From Myroides oncorhynchi (GTDB taxonomy: Bacteria > Bacteroidota > Bacteroidia > Flavobacteriales > Flavobacteriaceae): DNA of 64,000 bases. The stretch spans positions 1,127,501 through 1,191,500 of the forward strand of contig NZ_JAJJMP010000001.1 in the NCBI RefSeq assembly GCF_020905415.1, written 5' to 3'. Shown here one piece after another: positions 20,053-28,667 of this stretch. Under the pieces are notes generated by a model, which was not told where the DNA came from, ran no database searches, and saw only the letters and a list, made by a program, of their open reading frames with translations. Within the stretch, counting starts at the first letter, position 1, and each line of letters begins with the position of its first letter. A program made the position numbers and the translations under genes.

Positions 20053-20838
20053 ATGAGAAAAATAACCTTGCTTATTCTGTGTGCTTTATTTTTAGCTGTT
20101 GGCTGTAAAAAGAAAAACGCGAATAATATATTAGATGAAGGAGAAGCGAATAATGCTAAGACGGTACTTAACATCTTAAACAATCACAATAAACAGATCT
20201 TAGACTTCCAAACCGCAGCTATTAGAACAACATCTACCTATGAGGATAATGGTGATTCTAAAAAAGTTTCTATGGATATCTTTATAGAAAAAGATAAACA
20301 AATACTACTAAACATCCGTTTTATAGGTATTCCTATTGCTAAGGCGTATGTGACTCCTAAGGGGGTACAGTACTATGAGAAGTGGAATAAAGTGTATTTT
20401 GAAGGAGACTTTAGTATGCTGAGCAAATGGATTGGAACAGATCTGAATTACAACAAATTTCAAAACTTATTACTAGGACAGGCATTAGATACTCAATCTG
20501 AAACAACAAAATATGTTGCTACTGTAGAAGATGGTTTACACAAAATAAAATCTAAAGTACAAGAGGACATCGAGTCTGCTTACTTCTTCGAAGATCAGAA
20601 CGGATTATTAAAAAAAGAACAGATAACTCAGGCTTCTAGTAACAGATTAGTGACAATCTCTTATCCAGAATATAAAAAAGTAGAAAAATATACCACTCCT
20701 ACTGAAATAAATATAGACGCAAGACAAGAAAAAACCATACATTTGAACATTCGTTATGACAACGTGACTTTTAATGAGAATCTCAACTTTAATTACAAAG
20801 TACCAGCGGGTTATAAACAAATCGGAATAAAACAATAA
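20053..20838 (+). CDS. DUF4292 lipoprotein
   Basis: A 261-aa predicted lipoprotein with signal MRKITLLILCALFLAVGC (lipobox Cys19). The mature part is beta-rich, with the internal signature KKVSMDIFIEKDKQILLNIRFIGIPIAKAYVTP, recognised as DUF4292; it resembles the LolA/LolB-like fold in layout (inference). It sits 68 nt before an EnvC-like gene, the usual flavobacterial neighbour, which suggests an envelope role. Exact function unknown. Confidence 0.82.
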   Translation: MRKITLLILCALFLAVGCKKKNANNILDEGEANNAKTVLNILNNHNKQILDFQTAAIRTTSTYEDNGDSKKVSMDIFIEKDKQILLNIRFIGIPIAKAYVTPKGVQYYEKWNKVYFEGDFSMLSKWIGTDLNYNKFQNLLLGQALDTQSETTKYVATVEDGLHKIKSKVQEDIESAYFFEDQNGLLKKEQITQASSNRLVTISYPEYKKVEKYTTPTEINIDARQEKTIHLNIRYDNVTFNENLNFNYKVPAGYKQIGIKQ

Positions 20839-20906
20839 GAGTAAAAACAGAATATCCATAAGCCTAATTTATGGTTCATTCTACTTAACAAAGAAGTAAT
20901 CTACAA

Positions 20907-22166
20907 ATGACACGAGCGTATTTATCCTTATTTATACTACTATGTACAGTTTTTGCATACGGGCAAAAGAAAGAAACGCAAGAACAACTTGAACGTAGAA
21001 AACAACAAATTCTCGTTGAGATTAATATTGTCAAAGATTTACTTAAAAAAGAAAAATCTAAGGAACGCAATATATTATTAGAGATAGATGATAACAACAG
21101 AAAGATTAACTTAAACAAACAGTTGATTGGTAATGTACAGAAACAAATTGCTGTAACAAATACCAATATCTCTAATACCCAAAAAGAAGTAGATACTCAA
21201 GAGACAGAATTAGCAAAACAAAGAAAAGAGTACGCTGATCTAGTGCTAAAGTCATATAAAACAAAGTCTAGTCAAAGTAGACTTATGTTTGTCTTATCAT
21301 CTGACAACTTTCTTCAAGCCTATAAACGTGTTCAATATATGAAGCAATATGCTGATTATAGAAAGTCTCAAGCTGAAGAAGTAAGAGTTAAGGCTGAAGC
21401 ACTGAAAGTATCTGTAACTAGGTTAAATGCCCAGAAAAATACGCAACAAAAGTTATTAGCAGAGCAACAACAAAACGAAAAAACATTAAAAGAAGACCTA
21501 GGTGAACAACAGAACTTAATGTCTATCGTACAAAAAGATCAAAAGAAATATAACGAACATATCAAGAAGAAACAAGATGAATCAAAAGCTATCGATAGAA
21601 AGATCAAACAATTGATCAAAGAAGCTATTGAAGAAGCTAACCGTATAGCGCGTGAAAAAGCAGCTAAAGAAGGTAAAAAGACGACTAAATCTACTTCTTC
21701 TAGCAAATCATCTACAACGTTCGAACTTACTCCTGAAGGCAAGTTAGTCGCTGATAACTTTAAAGCTAATCAAGGTAAGTTACCTTGGCCTGTAGCGAAG
21801 GGATATATTTCTCTTCCTTATGGTGATCAGCCACACCCAATACAAACTCAACTGACAATACACAATAGTGGAGTAGAAATCACTACTGAATCTGGTACTA
21901 GAGCAAGAGCTGTATTCGGAGGAGAGGTACTCCAAGTACAAGTATTGCCAGGAGGAAATAAAGCAGTATTAATACAACACGGGGATTACATCACAGTTTA
22001 CCAAAACTTAGGTAGTGTCTCTGTGCAAAAAGGTGATAAAGTAACTACAAAACAGGATATAGGCTCTATTAGCACTAATAGTACAGGTCAGACTGTACTT
22101 AAATTCTTATTATCTCGAAATACAGATATCTATAACCCACAAAGCTGGTTAAGTAGAAGTAATTAA
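20907..22166 (+). CDS. EnvC-like murein hydrolase activator (degenerate LytM domain)
   Basis: A 419-aa secreted protein: signal peptide 1-19 (ends FAYGQ), a long coiled coil from about 22 to 250, a Lys/Ser-rich linker and an M23/LytM domain from about 290. The metal site looks degraded: the motif that is normally HxGxD reads HNSGVE (319-324), and in the HG...YxxL block the second His is replaced by Asn (HGDYITVYQNL, 358-368). This fits EnvC/NlpD-type activators, which switch on amidases at the septum and do not cut murein themselves. No amidase gene is adjacent. Confidence 0.85.
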   Translation: MTRAYLSLFILLCTVFAYGQKKETQEQLERRKQQILVEINIVKDLLKKEKSKERNILLEIDDNNRKINLNKQLIGNVQKQIAVTNTNISNTQKEVDTQETELAKQRKEYADLVLKSYKTKSSQSRLMFVLSSDNFLQAYKRVQYMKQYADYRKSQAEEVRVKAEALKVSVTRLNAQKNTQQKLLAEQQQNEKTLKEDLGEQQNLMSIVQKDQKKYNEHIKKKQDESKAIDRKIKQLIKEAIEEANRIAREKAAKEGKKTTKSTSSSKSSTTFELTPEGKLVADNFKANQGKLPWPVAKGYISLPYGDQPHPIQTQLTIHNSGVEITTESGTRARAVFGGEVLQVQVLPGGNKAVLIQHGDYITVYQNLGSVSVQKGDKVTTKQDIGSISTNSTGQTVLKFLLSRNTDIYNPQSWLSRSN

Positions 22167-22181
22167 TACGTATTTAAAATT

Positions 22182-22706
22182 ATGAATCTAAAATCGTCTT
22201 TCAATATATTTACTTGGATAAAAGAAAATAAGGATTTATTAAAACCACCTGTTGGTAATAAAAACATCTATCCAGAGGCGTCTGACTATATCATTATGGT
22301 AGTAGGAGGACCTAATGCTAGAAAGGATTTTCACTATAACGAAGCAGAAGAATTCTTCTTTCAATTAGAGGGAACAATCCACATTGATATACAAGAAGAT
22401 AACGAACGAAAACGCATTACTCTTAATGAGGGTGATATATATCTTTTACCCGCAAAGGTACCTCACTCGCCTATACGTACTGAAAACTCAGTAGGATTAG
22501 TAGTAGAAAAAAAGAGAAAAGATGACAGTGCAGTAGATGGTCTTATGTGGTTCTGTGAGAACTGTAATCATAAACTATATGAAGTATACTTTAAACTTAC
22601 TGATATAGAAAAAGACTTTCTTCCTCATTTTAAACACTTCTATTCTTCAGAAGAGTTGAGAACATGTGATTGTTGCCAAACAATTATGCCTGCAGATTTC
22701 AGGTAG
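22182..22706 (+). CDS. nbaC: 3-hydroxyanthranilate 3,4-dioxygenase
   Basis: Fe(II) ring-cleaving dioxygenase of the kynurenine pathway; its product cyclises to quinolinate, a precursor of NAD. The cupin metal ligands are His51, Glu57 (HYNEAEEFFFQ) and His95 (VPHSP). A C-terminal rubredoxin-like iron site is present: Cys125-x2-Cys128 and Cys162-x2-Cys165, as in bacterial enzymes. At 174 aa it is full length. It starts 15 nt after envC, and an ALDH gene follows after 84 nt. Other kynurenine-pathway genes are not in the window. Confidence 0.95.
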   Translation: MNLKSSFNIFTWIKENKDLLKPPVGNKNIYPEASDYIIMVVGGPNARKDFHYNEAEEFFFQLEGTIHIDIQEDNERKRITLNEGDIYLLPAKVPHSPIRTENSVGLVVEKKRKDDSAVDGLMWFCENCNHKLYEVYFKLTDIEKDFLPHFKHFYSSEELRTCDCCQTIMPADFR

Positions 22707-22790
22707 TATACTGAACATTACACACATAGTCAACTATTTTTTTTATATATTAGCAAGTAACAATCAATTACAAACTATAAACAAAAAGAA

Positions 22791-24338
22791 ATGACTACAC
22801 CTAATAACCAATTTGGTATATCGGAAGTATTAGAAAAATTAGGACTTGTAGCAGAGAACAAAGGTTCATCTACTGGTCTTAATTCGTTTTCTAATGGAAA
22901 AATCATAGAATCATACTCACCAGTTGATGGTCAACTTATCGCTAAAGTACAAGCGTCTACAAAAGAAGATTATCAGCAAGTAATGGCTAAAGCAGAAGAA
23001 GCATTTAAAAGCTGGCGCCTAGTACCTGCTCCTAAAAGAGGAGAAATCGTAAGACAAATCGGAGAAGAACTAAGAAACAAGAAAGAATACTTAGGTAAGC
23101 TTGTCTCTTATGAAATGGGAAAAAGCTTACAAGAAGGATTAGGAGAAGTACAAGAGATGATAGATATCTGTGACTTCGCTGTAGGACTATCTCGTCAATT
23201 ATACGGATTAACAATGCACTCTGAACGCCCAATGCATAGAATGTATGAACAATGGCATCCAATGGGTGTAGTAGGTATCATCTCTGCATTTAACTTTCCT
23301 GTGGCAGTATGGAGTTGGAACACTATGTTAGCTTGGGTATGTGGTGACGTTTGTATTTGGAAACCTAGTTCTAAAACACCTTTATGTGGTGTAGCTTGTC
23401 AAAATATAGTGGCAGGAGTTTTTAAAAAGAATGATATTCCAGAAGGAGTATGTAATCTAGTTATCGGTAATGAATGTGGTGATCTTATCAACACGGATCC
23501 TAGAATACCTCTAGTATCATTTACAGGATCTACGCGAATCGGAAGACATGTATCTAAAACTGTTGCAGAGCGTTTTGGTAACACTATTCTAGAATTAGGA
23601 GGTAATAATGCTATAATTGTATCAGAACATGCAGACATCAATATGGTATTAGTAGGAGCTGTATTCGGTGCTGTAGGTACTGCAGGGCAACGCTGTACTA
23701 GTACTAGAAGACTTATCATCCACGAAAGCGTATATGATAAAACAATCGATGTACTACAAAAAGCGTATGCTCAACTAAAAATAGGCAACCCTTTAGATGC
23801 TAATAATCACGTAGGTCCACTTATTGACAAAGGAGCTGTAAAAGATTATTTGGATGCTATCGAAAAAGCAAAAGCTGAAGGAGGAAAGATTATCGTGGAG
23901 GGTGGTGTCCTAAATGGTGCTGGCTATGAAAGTGGTTGTTATGTGAAACCGTGTATCATAGAGGGTAAAAACAGCTTCGAGATTATACAAGCAGAAACCT
24001 TCGCTCCTATCTTATATGTAATGAAGTATAAAGATATCGAAGAGGCTATCGCTATGCAAAATGGTGTACCTCAAGGACTATCTTCTTCTATCTTTACAAA
24101 TAGTATGAGAGAGATGGAATTATTCTTATCACAAGCGGGTTCTGACTGTGGTATCGCTAATGTGAATATCGGTACGTCTGGTGCAGAGATAGGTGGAGCC
24201 TTCGGAGGAGAGAAAGAAACCGGAGGAGGTAGAGAGTCTGGATCAGATGCATGGAAAGCATATATGAGAAGACAGACTAATACAATTAACTACGGTACTC
24301 AACTGCCATTAGCACAAGGTATCAAGTTTGACTTCTAA
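22791..24338 (+). CDS. aldehyde dehydrogenase, ALDH7 (antiquitin) type
   Basis: NAD-dependent aldehyde dehydrogenase, 515 aa. The active-site Cys302 lies in GQRCTSTRRL and Glu268 in LELGGNNA. The EQWHPMGVVGIISAFNFPVA block and the C-terminal GGAFGGEKETGGGRESGSDAWK resemble ALDH7A1, whose known substrate is alpha-aminoadipic semialdehyde of lysine catabolism. Although it follows nbaC, it looks unlike aminomuconate-semialdehyde dehydrogenase (ALDH8), so a shared pathway is not assured. It ends at a strong terminator. Confidence 0.88.
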   Translation: MTTPNNQFGISEVLEKLGLVAENKGSSTGLNSFSNGKIIESYSPVDGQLIAKVQASTKEDYQQVMAKAEEAFKSWRLVPAPKRGEIVRQIGEELRNKKEYLGKLVSYEMGKSLQEGLGEVQEMIDICDFAVGLSRQLYGLTMHSERPMHRMYEQWHPMGVVGIISAFNFPVAVWSWNTMLAWVCGDVCIWKPSSKTPLCGVACQNIVAGVFKKNDIPEGVCNLVIGNECGDLINTDPRIPLVSFTGSTRIGRHVSKTVAERFGNTILELGGNNAIIVSEHADINMVLVGAVFGAVGTAGQRCTSTRRLIIHESVYDKTIDVLQKAYAQLKIGNPLDANNHVGPLIDKGAVKDYLDAIEKAKAEGGKIIVEGGVLNGAGYESGCYVKPCIIEGKNSFEIIQAETFAPILYVMKYKDIEEAIAMQNGVPQGLSSSIFTNSMREMELFLSQAGSDCGIANVNIGTSGAEIGGAFGGEKETGGGRESGSDAWKAYMRRQTNTINYGTQLPLAQGIKFDF

Positions 24339-24356
24339 GATTAAAATATAAATAGC

Positions 24357-24388
24357 AAAAGCACTTACGAGAGTAGGTGCTTTTTTTA
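24357..24388 (+). terminator. terminator of the ALDH gene
   Basis: Stem AAAAGCACTTAC/GTAGGTGCTTTT (one G-U pair), loop GAGA and a T-run. Confidence 0.85.
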
Positions 24389-24627
24389 TTTCTAAGGCTT
24401 CATTACACGAGAAGAGCTTCTTGACTTTTAAAAACAGAATCTATTTTAGCCTATTTCTTTCATATATACTCAATTTAAATTTGTGTTTTCACAATTATAA
24501 ATCAAAGAGATTAATCCACTTAAGGATTATATATTCTACCTTATCTCAAGATAAAACTTTATTGTCACCAATTCCTATTTAGGAGGTTACTATACAGCTT
24601 TGCCTAAAAGCATATTGACAGCATGGA

Positions 24628-24681
24628 GTGTCCATATTGACTCCATTAAAAAGCTTGTTCTAATGGAGTCACTATGGACTC
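24628..24681. repeat. palindromic intergenic repeat, copy 1
   Basis: Core stem GACTCCATTA/TAATGGAGTC (24639-24648 with 24661-24670) extends outward through ATGGA/TCCAT words to about 20 bp with two mismatches; the loop is 12 nt. It shares ATGGACTCA-type words, the loop-flanking CATTAAAAA and a trailing AACCAAA with the longer palindrome at 55394-55445. The rest of the gap (24391-24868) has no gene; CATGAAGATTG is directly repeated near 24756 and 24779. Confidence 0.8.
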
Positions 24682-24812
24682 AACTGAACCAAAGCCGCAT
24701 AAATATACCTAGGTATTCCTATTAACGTATGATATGGTTATTTTAAATATTAGCCATGAAGATTGGCTCTAGAAATGCTCATGAAGATTGATATTCATTA
24801 CTCTATAAATAT

Positions 24813-25782
24813 ATGTATTTTGAGTTATTAAATTAACTTCCGTACATTAGTATCTTAAAATCAACAGTATGGAAATTTTTAAGGGTCAAAACATTCTTAA
24901 CTTAGTAAAAGAACTACCAGATGACGAATCTTGTAAAGCTTATCTAAGTAAAATAAAGTGGTCAAACGGTTTTACTTGTGTAAAATGTGGACACAAAAAA
25001 GGTTGCTTAAAATCTAATCATTCATACTATTGCTATAACTGTGAGCATGTTGAAAGCTCAACAGCTAATACCTTATTTCACAAAGTCAAATTTGGTTTAC
25101 ATAAAGCATTTATGATTGTGTTTGAAATGACAACTTCTACCAAAAGCATATCTAGTATTCAAATGGGTAAACGCTATGGTATAAGCCAGCCAACAGCGTG
25201 GGGCTTTATGCATAAAGTTCGTTTAGCTATGCAAAGTAGCGAGCAATCTCCTATGACTGAGACAGTCCATGTTGATGAGTTTGTTGTAGGGGGATACGAA
25301 CAAGGAAAACCAGGAAGAAGTTACGACACCAAAAAAGCTAAAGCAGTGATAGCTGTAGAGTTAAATACTGAAAGAAAAGTAAAAAGAGCCTATGTTAAGT
25401 GTATTGACGATTACTCTGCTAAGTCATTAACTACTATATTCGAACAACACATTTCAGAAGATGCTAATGTAGTTACAGATAAATGGAGGGGATACAATCC
25501 CTTGAAAAAAAAGTATAACATCACTCAAAAAGAAAGTGATAAAGGTGCTAATTTTAAAGAATTACACGTGATAATTCACCAACTTAAATCCTGGATTAGG
25601 ACTGTACCTTCACATATCAATAAGAAATACATCCAAGCTTACTTTAATGAGTTCGTATATAGATTAAATAGATCCTTATTTAAGGAAACTATTTTTCATA
25701 ACACAATTGTAAAGATGGTTAAAGCGAAACCAACTACTTTAAATATGATTAGCGGAAACTGAACAGATAACTCAATATGTAT
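24813..25782 (+). mobile_element. IS1595-family element (boundaries uncertain)
   Basis: The transposase gene is flanked by an imperfect inverted repeat: positions 24813-24828 match the reverse complement of 25767-25782 at 13 of 16 bases, with TGAGTTAT/ATAACTCA exact. No 8-bp target duplication was found at these ends, so the true limits may differ. Confidence 0.4.
24869..25762 (+). CDS. IS1595-family transposase
   Basis: A 297-aa transposase. The N-terminal zinc ribbon is CVKCGHKKGC...YCYNCEH (37-59), followed by a helix-turn-helix (MGKRYGISQPTAWGFMHKVR) and the ISXO2-like DDE domain. Catalytic Asp candidates are VHVDEFVVGG and VVTDKWRGY. The third position, usually Asn or Glu before LK, reads HQLKSW here, so Gln or His occupies it. 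The C-terminal YFNEFVYRLNR is typical. The reading frame is intact. Activity is uncertain because of the third residue and the unclear ends. Confidence 0.92.
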   Translation: MEIFKGQNILNLVKELPDDESCKAYLSKIKWSNGFTCVKCGHKKGCLKSNHSYYCYNCEHVESSTANTLFHKVKFGLHKAFMIVFEMTTSTKSISSIQMGKRYGISQPTAWGFMHKVRLAMQSSEQSPMTETVHVDEFVVGGYEQGKPGRSYDTKKAKAVIAVELNTERKVKRAYVKCIDDYSAKSLTTIFEQHISEDANVVTDKWRGYNPLKKKYNITQKESDKGANFKELHVIIHQLKSWIRTVPSHINKKYIQAYFNEFVYRLNRSLFKETIFHNTIVKMVKAKPTTLNMISGN

Positions 25783-25960
25783 TAATTACTTATGTTTTTA
25801 CTACACCCTTATATTTTATAATTATTTAAATAAAATTAGCTTTCCTTCTTTACCCAATAAAATTGATATGCCTATGGCGAGTAGATTTGTCTATTCTCTT
25901 ATAGGTACTTTCTTGAATTATAGAATAGTGTAATTTAGAATGTCAAAATATTTCAGAACT

Positions 25961-26000
25961 AAAAAAAGGAGTTAATCAAATTTGATTAACTCCTTTTTTT
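25961..26000. terminator. bidirectional terminator (perfect palindrome)
   Basis: A perfect 20-bp palindrome with no spacer (AAAAAAAGGAGTTAATCAAA and its complement), serving the minus-strand barrel gene and any read-through from the transposase. Confidence 0.88.
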
Positions 26001-26015
26001 ATATACTCTTAGAGA

Positions 26016-26573
26016 TTAAAATCTATATCCTAAGTTAATTCCTGCATTAAACTCTATAGCAGAGAATCTGTTATTCACTTCACTACTAAAGTTTCTAGCT
26101 ATAGAAGCAAATGGGTTGATTGTAAAAGAATCTCCTAAAGCCCATTTATATCCACCACCTACACCGAAGATAAAACTATTCATATCTGTCTCTGTTCTTA
26201 TAGCTATATTATCCGTAGCATTCCAAATATCTTCTTTAAAATTACCAAAACGGTACTTTAGAAAAGGAGATACTACATAGCCACTTCCGTGTTCTCCATT
26301 CTTTCCACCAAAGTAATAGTTATAGTTTACTACTAAACTGTTTGTATTAAACTTTTGATCTTTGCCTCCTTTCTCTTTGTGATAAGCAAAACGATCGTTG
26401 ATATTAAAATTAGCACCTATTGATTGATTGTGTCCAATAAAATGCTCATAACCTAACTCTACAGAAGCTAAAGCTAAAGTATTAAATACGTTAATTTTCA
26501 CTTCATTCACAGCTTGGGCTTTGGCCCCTATTGTACCTGCTACAAACAGCAGTACCAGACATAATTTTCTCAT
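26016..26573 (-). CDS. outer-membrane beta-barrel protein
   Basis: A 185-aa protein with signal peptide MRKLCLVLLFVAGTIGAKAQ. The mature part alternates polar/apolar strands (NTNSLVVNYNYYFGG, GYVVSPFLKYRFGN, SFIFGVGGGYKWAL) and ends on INLGYRF with the C-terminal Phe typical of barrels. It resembles DUF3575/OmpW-sized eight-stranded barrels. Function unknown. TATATTTG at 26593-26600 on the minus strand is a good -7 element. Confidence 0.75.
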   Translation of the reverse strand: MRKLCLVLLFVAGTIGAKAQAVNEVKINVFNTLALASVELGYEHFIGHNQSIGANFNINDRFAYHKEKGGKDQKFNTNSLVVNYNYYFGGKNGEHGSGYVVSPFLKYRFGNFKEDIWNATDNIAIRTETDMNSFIFGVGGGYKWALGDSFTINPFASIARNFSSEVNNRFSAIEFNAGINLGYRF

Positions 26574-26616
26574 ATAACCTTTTTATTTTAGACAAATATA
26601 CTAAAAGCGTTTATTA

Positions 26617-27357
26617 TTAATGATTTCTCCCTTGTTCATTAGGATACAAGCTCGCAACAGAGTCACTCTGCCAGAATTCCTTAGTATTCACATCTAGAAT
26701 GGATATACATCCATAAAAGGCAGCACCAGTATCAATATTCCAGACATTAGCATAATTCGTAGGGAATTTAAAGCCAAAGTTAGTCACAGGTGTATGTCCA
26801 ATAAATATTTCACTGTGATGAAGTAATCTTCTAGGATAACGAGAATCACCTTCAGAGATAGAAGAATCCATAGCCATCACCATCTCCCATAAAGTGCGAT
26901 CCCAATATAGGTATTCGCTAAAGAATTCCGTTTTTACTCCTCTTGGATTTGTAAAACCAGCATGAACAAATAATCTATTATCTTGATCTATGTGATAATC
27001 TACTAATAAATCCTCAAAAAACACTAGGTGTTCATCGCGTTTCTCTTGTGTGATATTATCTAAAGCATACGACTTCATAGATGCATTACCTCCATTGCCT
27101 TCCCATATTTTATTCTCTATACCCGTTTGAAGCCATTTTACTAATAACGTCTCATGGTTTCCTCTTAAGAATATACATGTATGTGTTTCTCTTAATTGCA
27201 ATAAATAACCAACTACTTTCTCAGATTCACTCCATCCGTCAACGTAATCACCTAAGAAAATCAGTTTATCCTGTAGAGTAACTTTAGCACGCTCCATGAC
27301 TTGTAACAGCGCTTTATATCCTCCGTGTATATCACCTATAACTAACGTTCTACTCAT
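26617..27357 (-). CDS. PPP-type metallophosphoesterase
   Basis: A 246-aa phosphatase of the PPP/calcineurin-like superfamily. GDIHGG (8-13), GDYVDGWSES (about 36-45) and RGNHE (about 60-64) are the dimetal motifs, followed by FVHAGF and GHTPV. It resembles bacterial PrpA/PrpE-like or bis(5'-nucleosyl)-tetraphosphatase enzymes; substrate (phosphoprotein or Ap4A) not decidable here. Its start codon overlaps the end of the upstream AlbA_2 gene by 8 nt, so the two are likely co-translated. Confidence 0.88.
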   Translation of the reverse strand: MSRTLVIGDIHGGYKALLQVMERAKVTLQDKLIFLGDYVDGWSESEKVVGYLLQLRETHTCIFLRGNHETLLVKWLQTGIENKIWEGNGGNASMKSYALDNITQEKRDEHLVFFEDLLVDYHIDQDNRLFVHAGFTNPRGVKTEFFSEYLYWDRTLWEMVMAMDSSISEGDSRYPRRLLHHSEIFIGHTPVTNFGFKFPTNYANVWNIDTGAAFYGCISILDVNTKEFWQSDSVASLYPNEQGRNH

Positions 27358-28498
27358 CTATTTCTGTTTCATATTTTAGTTTACGCAAGATACGCATTAC
27401 TTCCTTAAAGGCTATAAATAGCTGAGGGTCATCTGAATATTTTAAATAATCTTTAACGGAGATTAGTTCATCTTTAGCATTTTCGAAACCATTTAGATAG
27501 CATAGCATCAAATTAAAACATAGTTTTCCCAATACCCGTTCTTCTTTTATCGTAAGTTTTAGATTGTTTTGAACTTTAAAAATAACATTTAAACTACTTC
27601 CATAGATATGTCCTAATATATTTCTATTATATGAAGGAGCTTTAAATAATACTGTATTAGTCATAGAGTAAGTACCGTTCTCTGAGAATGTAATCATTAC
27701 TTCTTCGAATGGATAGAAACTCGTTTTATCATTTAGTCCTAAGTTAAGATATTCAGTAATAACAAACTTATGTCCATTATAAGCAATCGTTACCGAATCT
27801 AAGTCCGAATAGAACAACTTAATATGTTCATTAACGAACTCTATATCTACTCGAGAATAAAAAGGCATTCCCCTGACCATTTTCTTATTACCAGCCCAAC
27901 AGATAATAAACTGCTCTCTAAACACATTATATCTAGGTTTCATATCCCTATGGGTATCTGTCATAAAAGAGATAACACTGTCTAGGATACTCGCTAAATC
28001 GTTCTGAGAGTTTTTCTCTATACTGTTCACTATCTCCTTGTTTGTGCTACGAGGAACAATTACATCAGGCATAGAGGTACTTCCTATACGTACAAAATAA
28101 CTTCCTTCTACTACCTCGCCAATGGTTCTCTTGAAAGTTGTCAATCCATTTATTGAACGAATCGATACTAAACCTACTACCCTATCTTTAGGCAGATCAT
28201 TAAACGCTACATTGTCATACGTAATAAAAGGAGGATTCTCGAGATAAGCATTCACTAAATTCTGAATCTTACTATCATCATAGAAGTCTACTCCCACTAT
28301 TTCATTATCTTCGTCTTCAATACCCACTAATAAATAAGAACTATTATCAGGGTTCGAATTGGCTAAGGCACAGATATGTTTTAGAAACTTAGCCTTGCCA
28401 GATTTACTGTGCAAATTGAGTTGTCGCTTCTTGTCATAGAAGCTATTTTCATCATAATGTGCCAGTAAATTTTTAATAAGTAATCTCTTATTAATCAC
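27350..28498 (-). CDS. AlbA_2 (Schlafen-type) domain protein
   Basis: A 382-aa protein. Residues about 22-150 match the AlbA_2 domain: KAKFLKHICALANSN, SSYLLVGIEDEDNEIVGVDF, then KIQNLVNAYLENPPF and a YFVRIGSTS strand. AlbA_2 domains occur in transcription regulators and in Schlafen-type proteins. The C-terminal ~230 residues have no motif I recognise. The downstream phosphatase gene overlaps it. Whether the pair is regulatory or part of a stress/defence module is open. Confidence 0.72.
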   Translation of the reverse strand: MINKRLLIKNLLAHYDENSFYDKKRQLNLHSKSGKAKFLKHICALANSNPDNSSYLLVGIEDEDNEIVGVDFYDDSKIQNLVNAYLENPPFITYDNVAFNDLPKDRVVGLVSIRSINGLTTFKRTIGEVVEGSYFVRIGSTSMPDVIVPRSTNKEIVNSIEKNSQNDLASILDSVISFMTDTHRDMKPRYNVFREQFIICWAGNKKMVRGMPFYSRVDIEFVNEHIKLFYSDLDSVTIAYNGHKFVITEYLNLGLNDKTSFYPFEEVMITFSENGTYSMTNTVLFKAPSYNRNILGHIYGSSLNVIFKVQNNLKLTIKEERVLGKLCFNLMLCYLNGFENAKDELISVKDYLKYSDDPQLFIAFKEVMRILRKLKYETEIDE

Positions 28499-28617
28499 AA
28501 CATTTTTGTTTTTGTTCTTAAAATTATAAAAAGAAAGTCACAATTCAGACCTAAATGCGAAAACTCAATGTTATATTTAACCATACATTAACAACTAGGT
28601 AAAGAATATTTTTTGAA

Positions 28618-28651
28618 TTTGCGTTAAGAATCAAAAAAGTATATTACTTTA
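28618..28651 (+). promoter_or_regulatory. possible promoter of the moxR-bat operon
   Basis: TTTG (28618-28621) is followed after about 20 nt by TATTACTTTA, an imperfect -7 element, 17 nt before the moxR ATG. Confidence 0.35.
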
Positions 28652-28667
28652 GAAAAAAACTAACTAT

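Noticed and set aside
24805..25790. 8-bp target duplication at the possible IS1595 ends
   Set aside because: The flanking octamers ATAAATAT and TAATTACT do not match, so the inverted repeat cannot be confirmed as the true ends.
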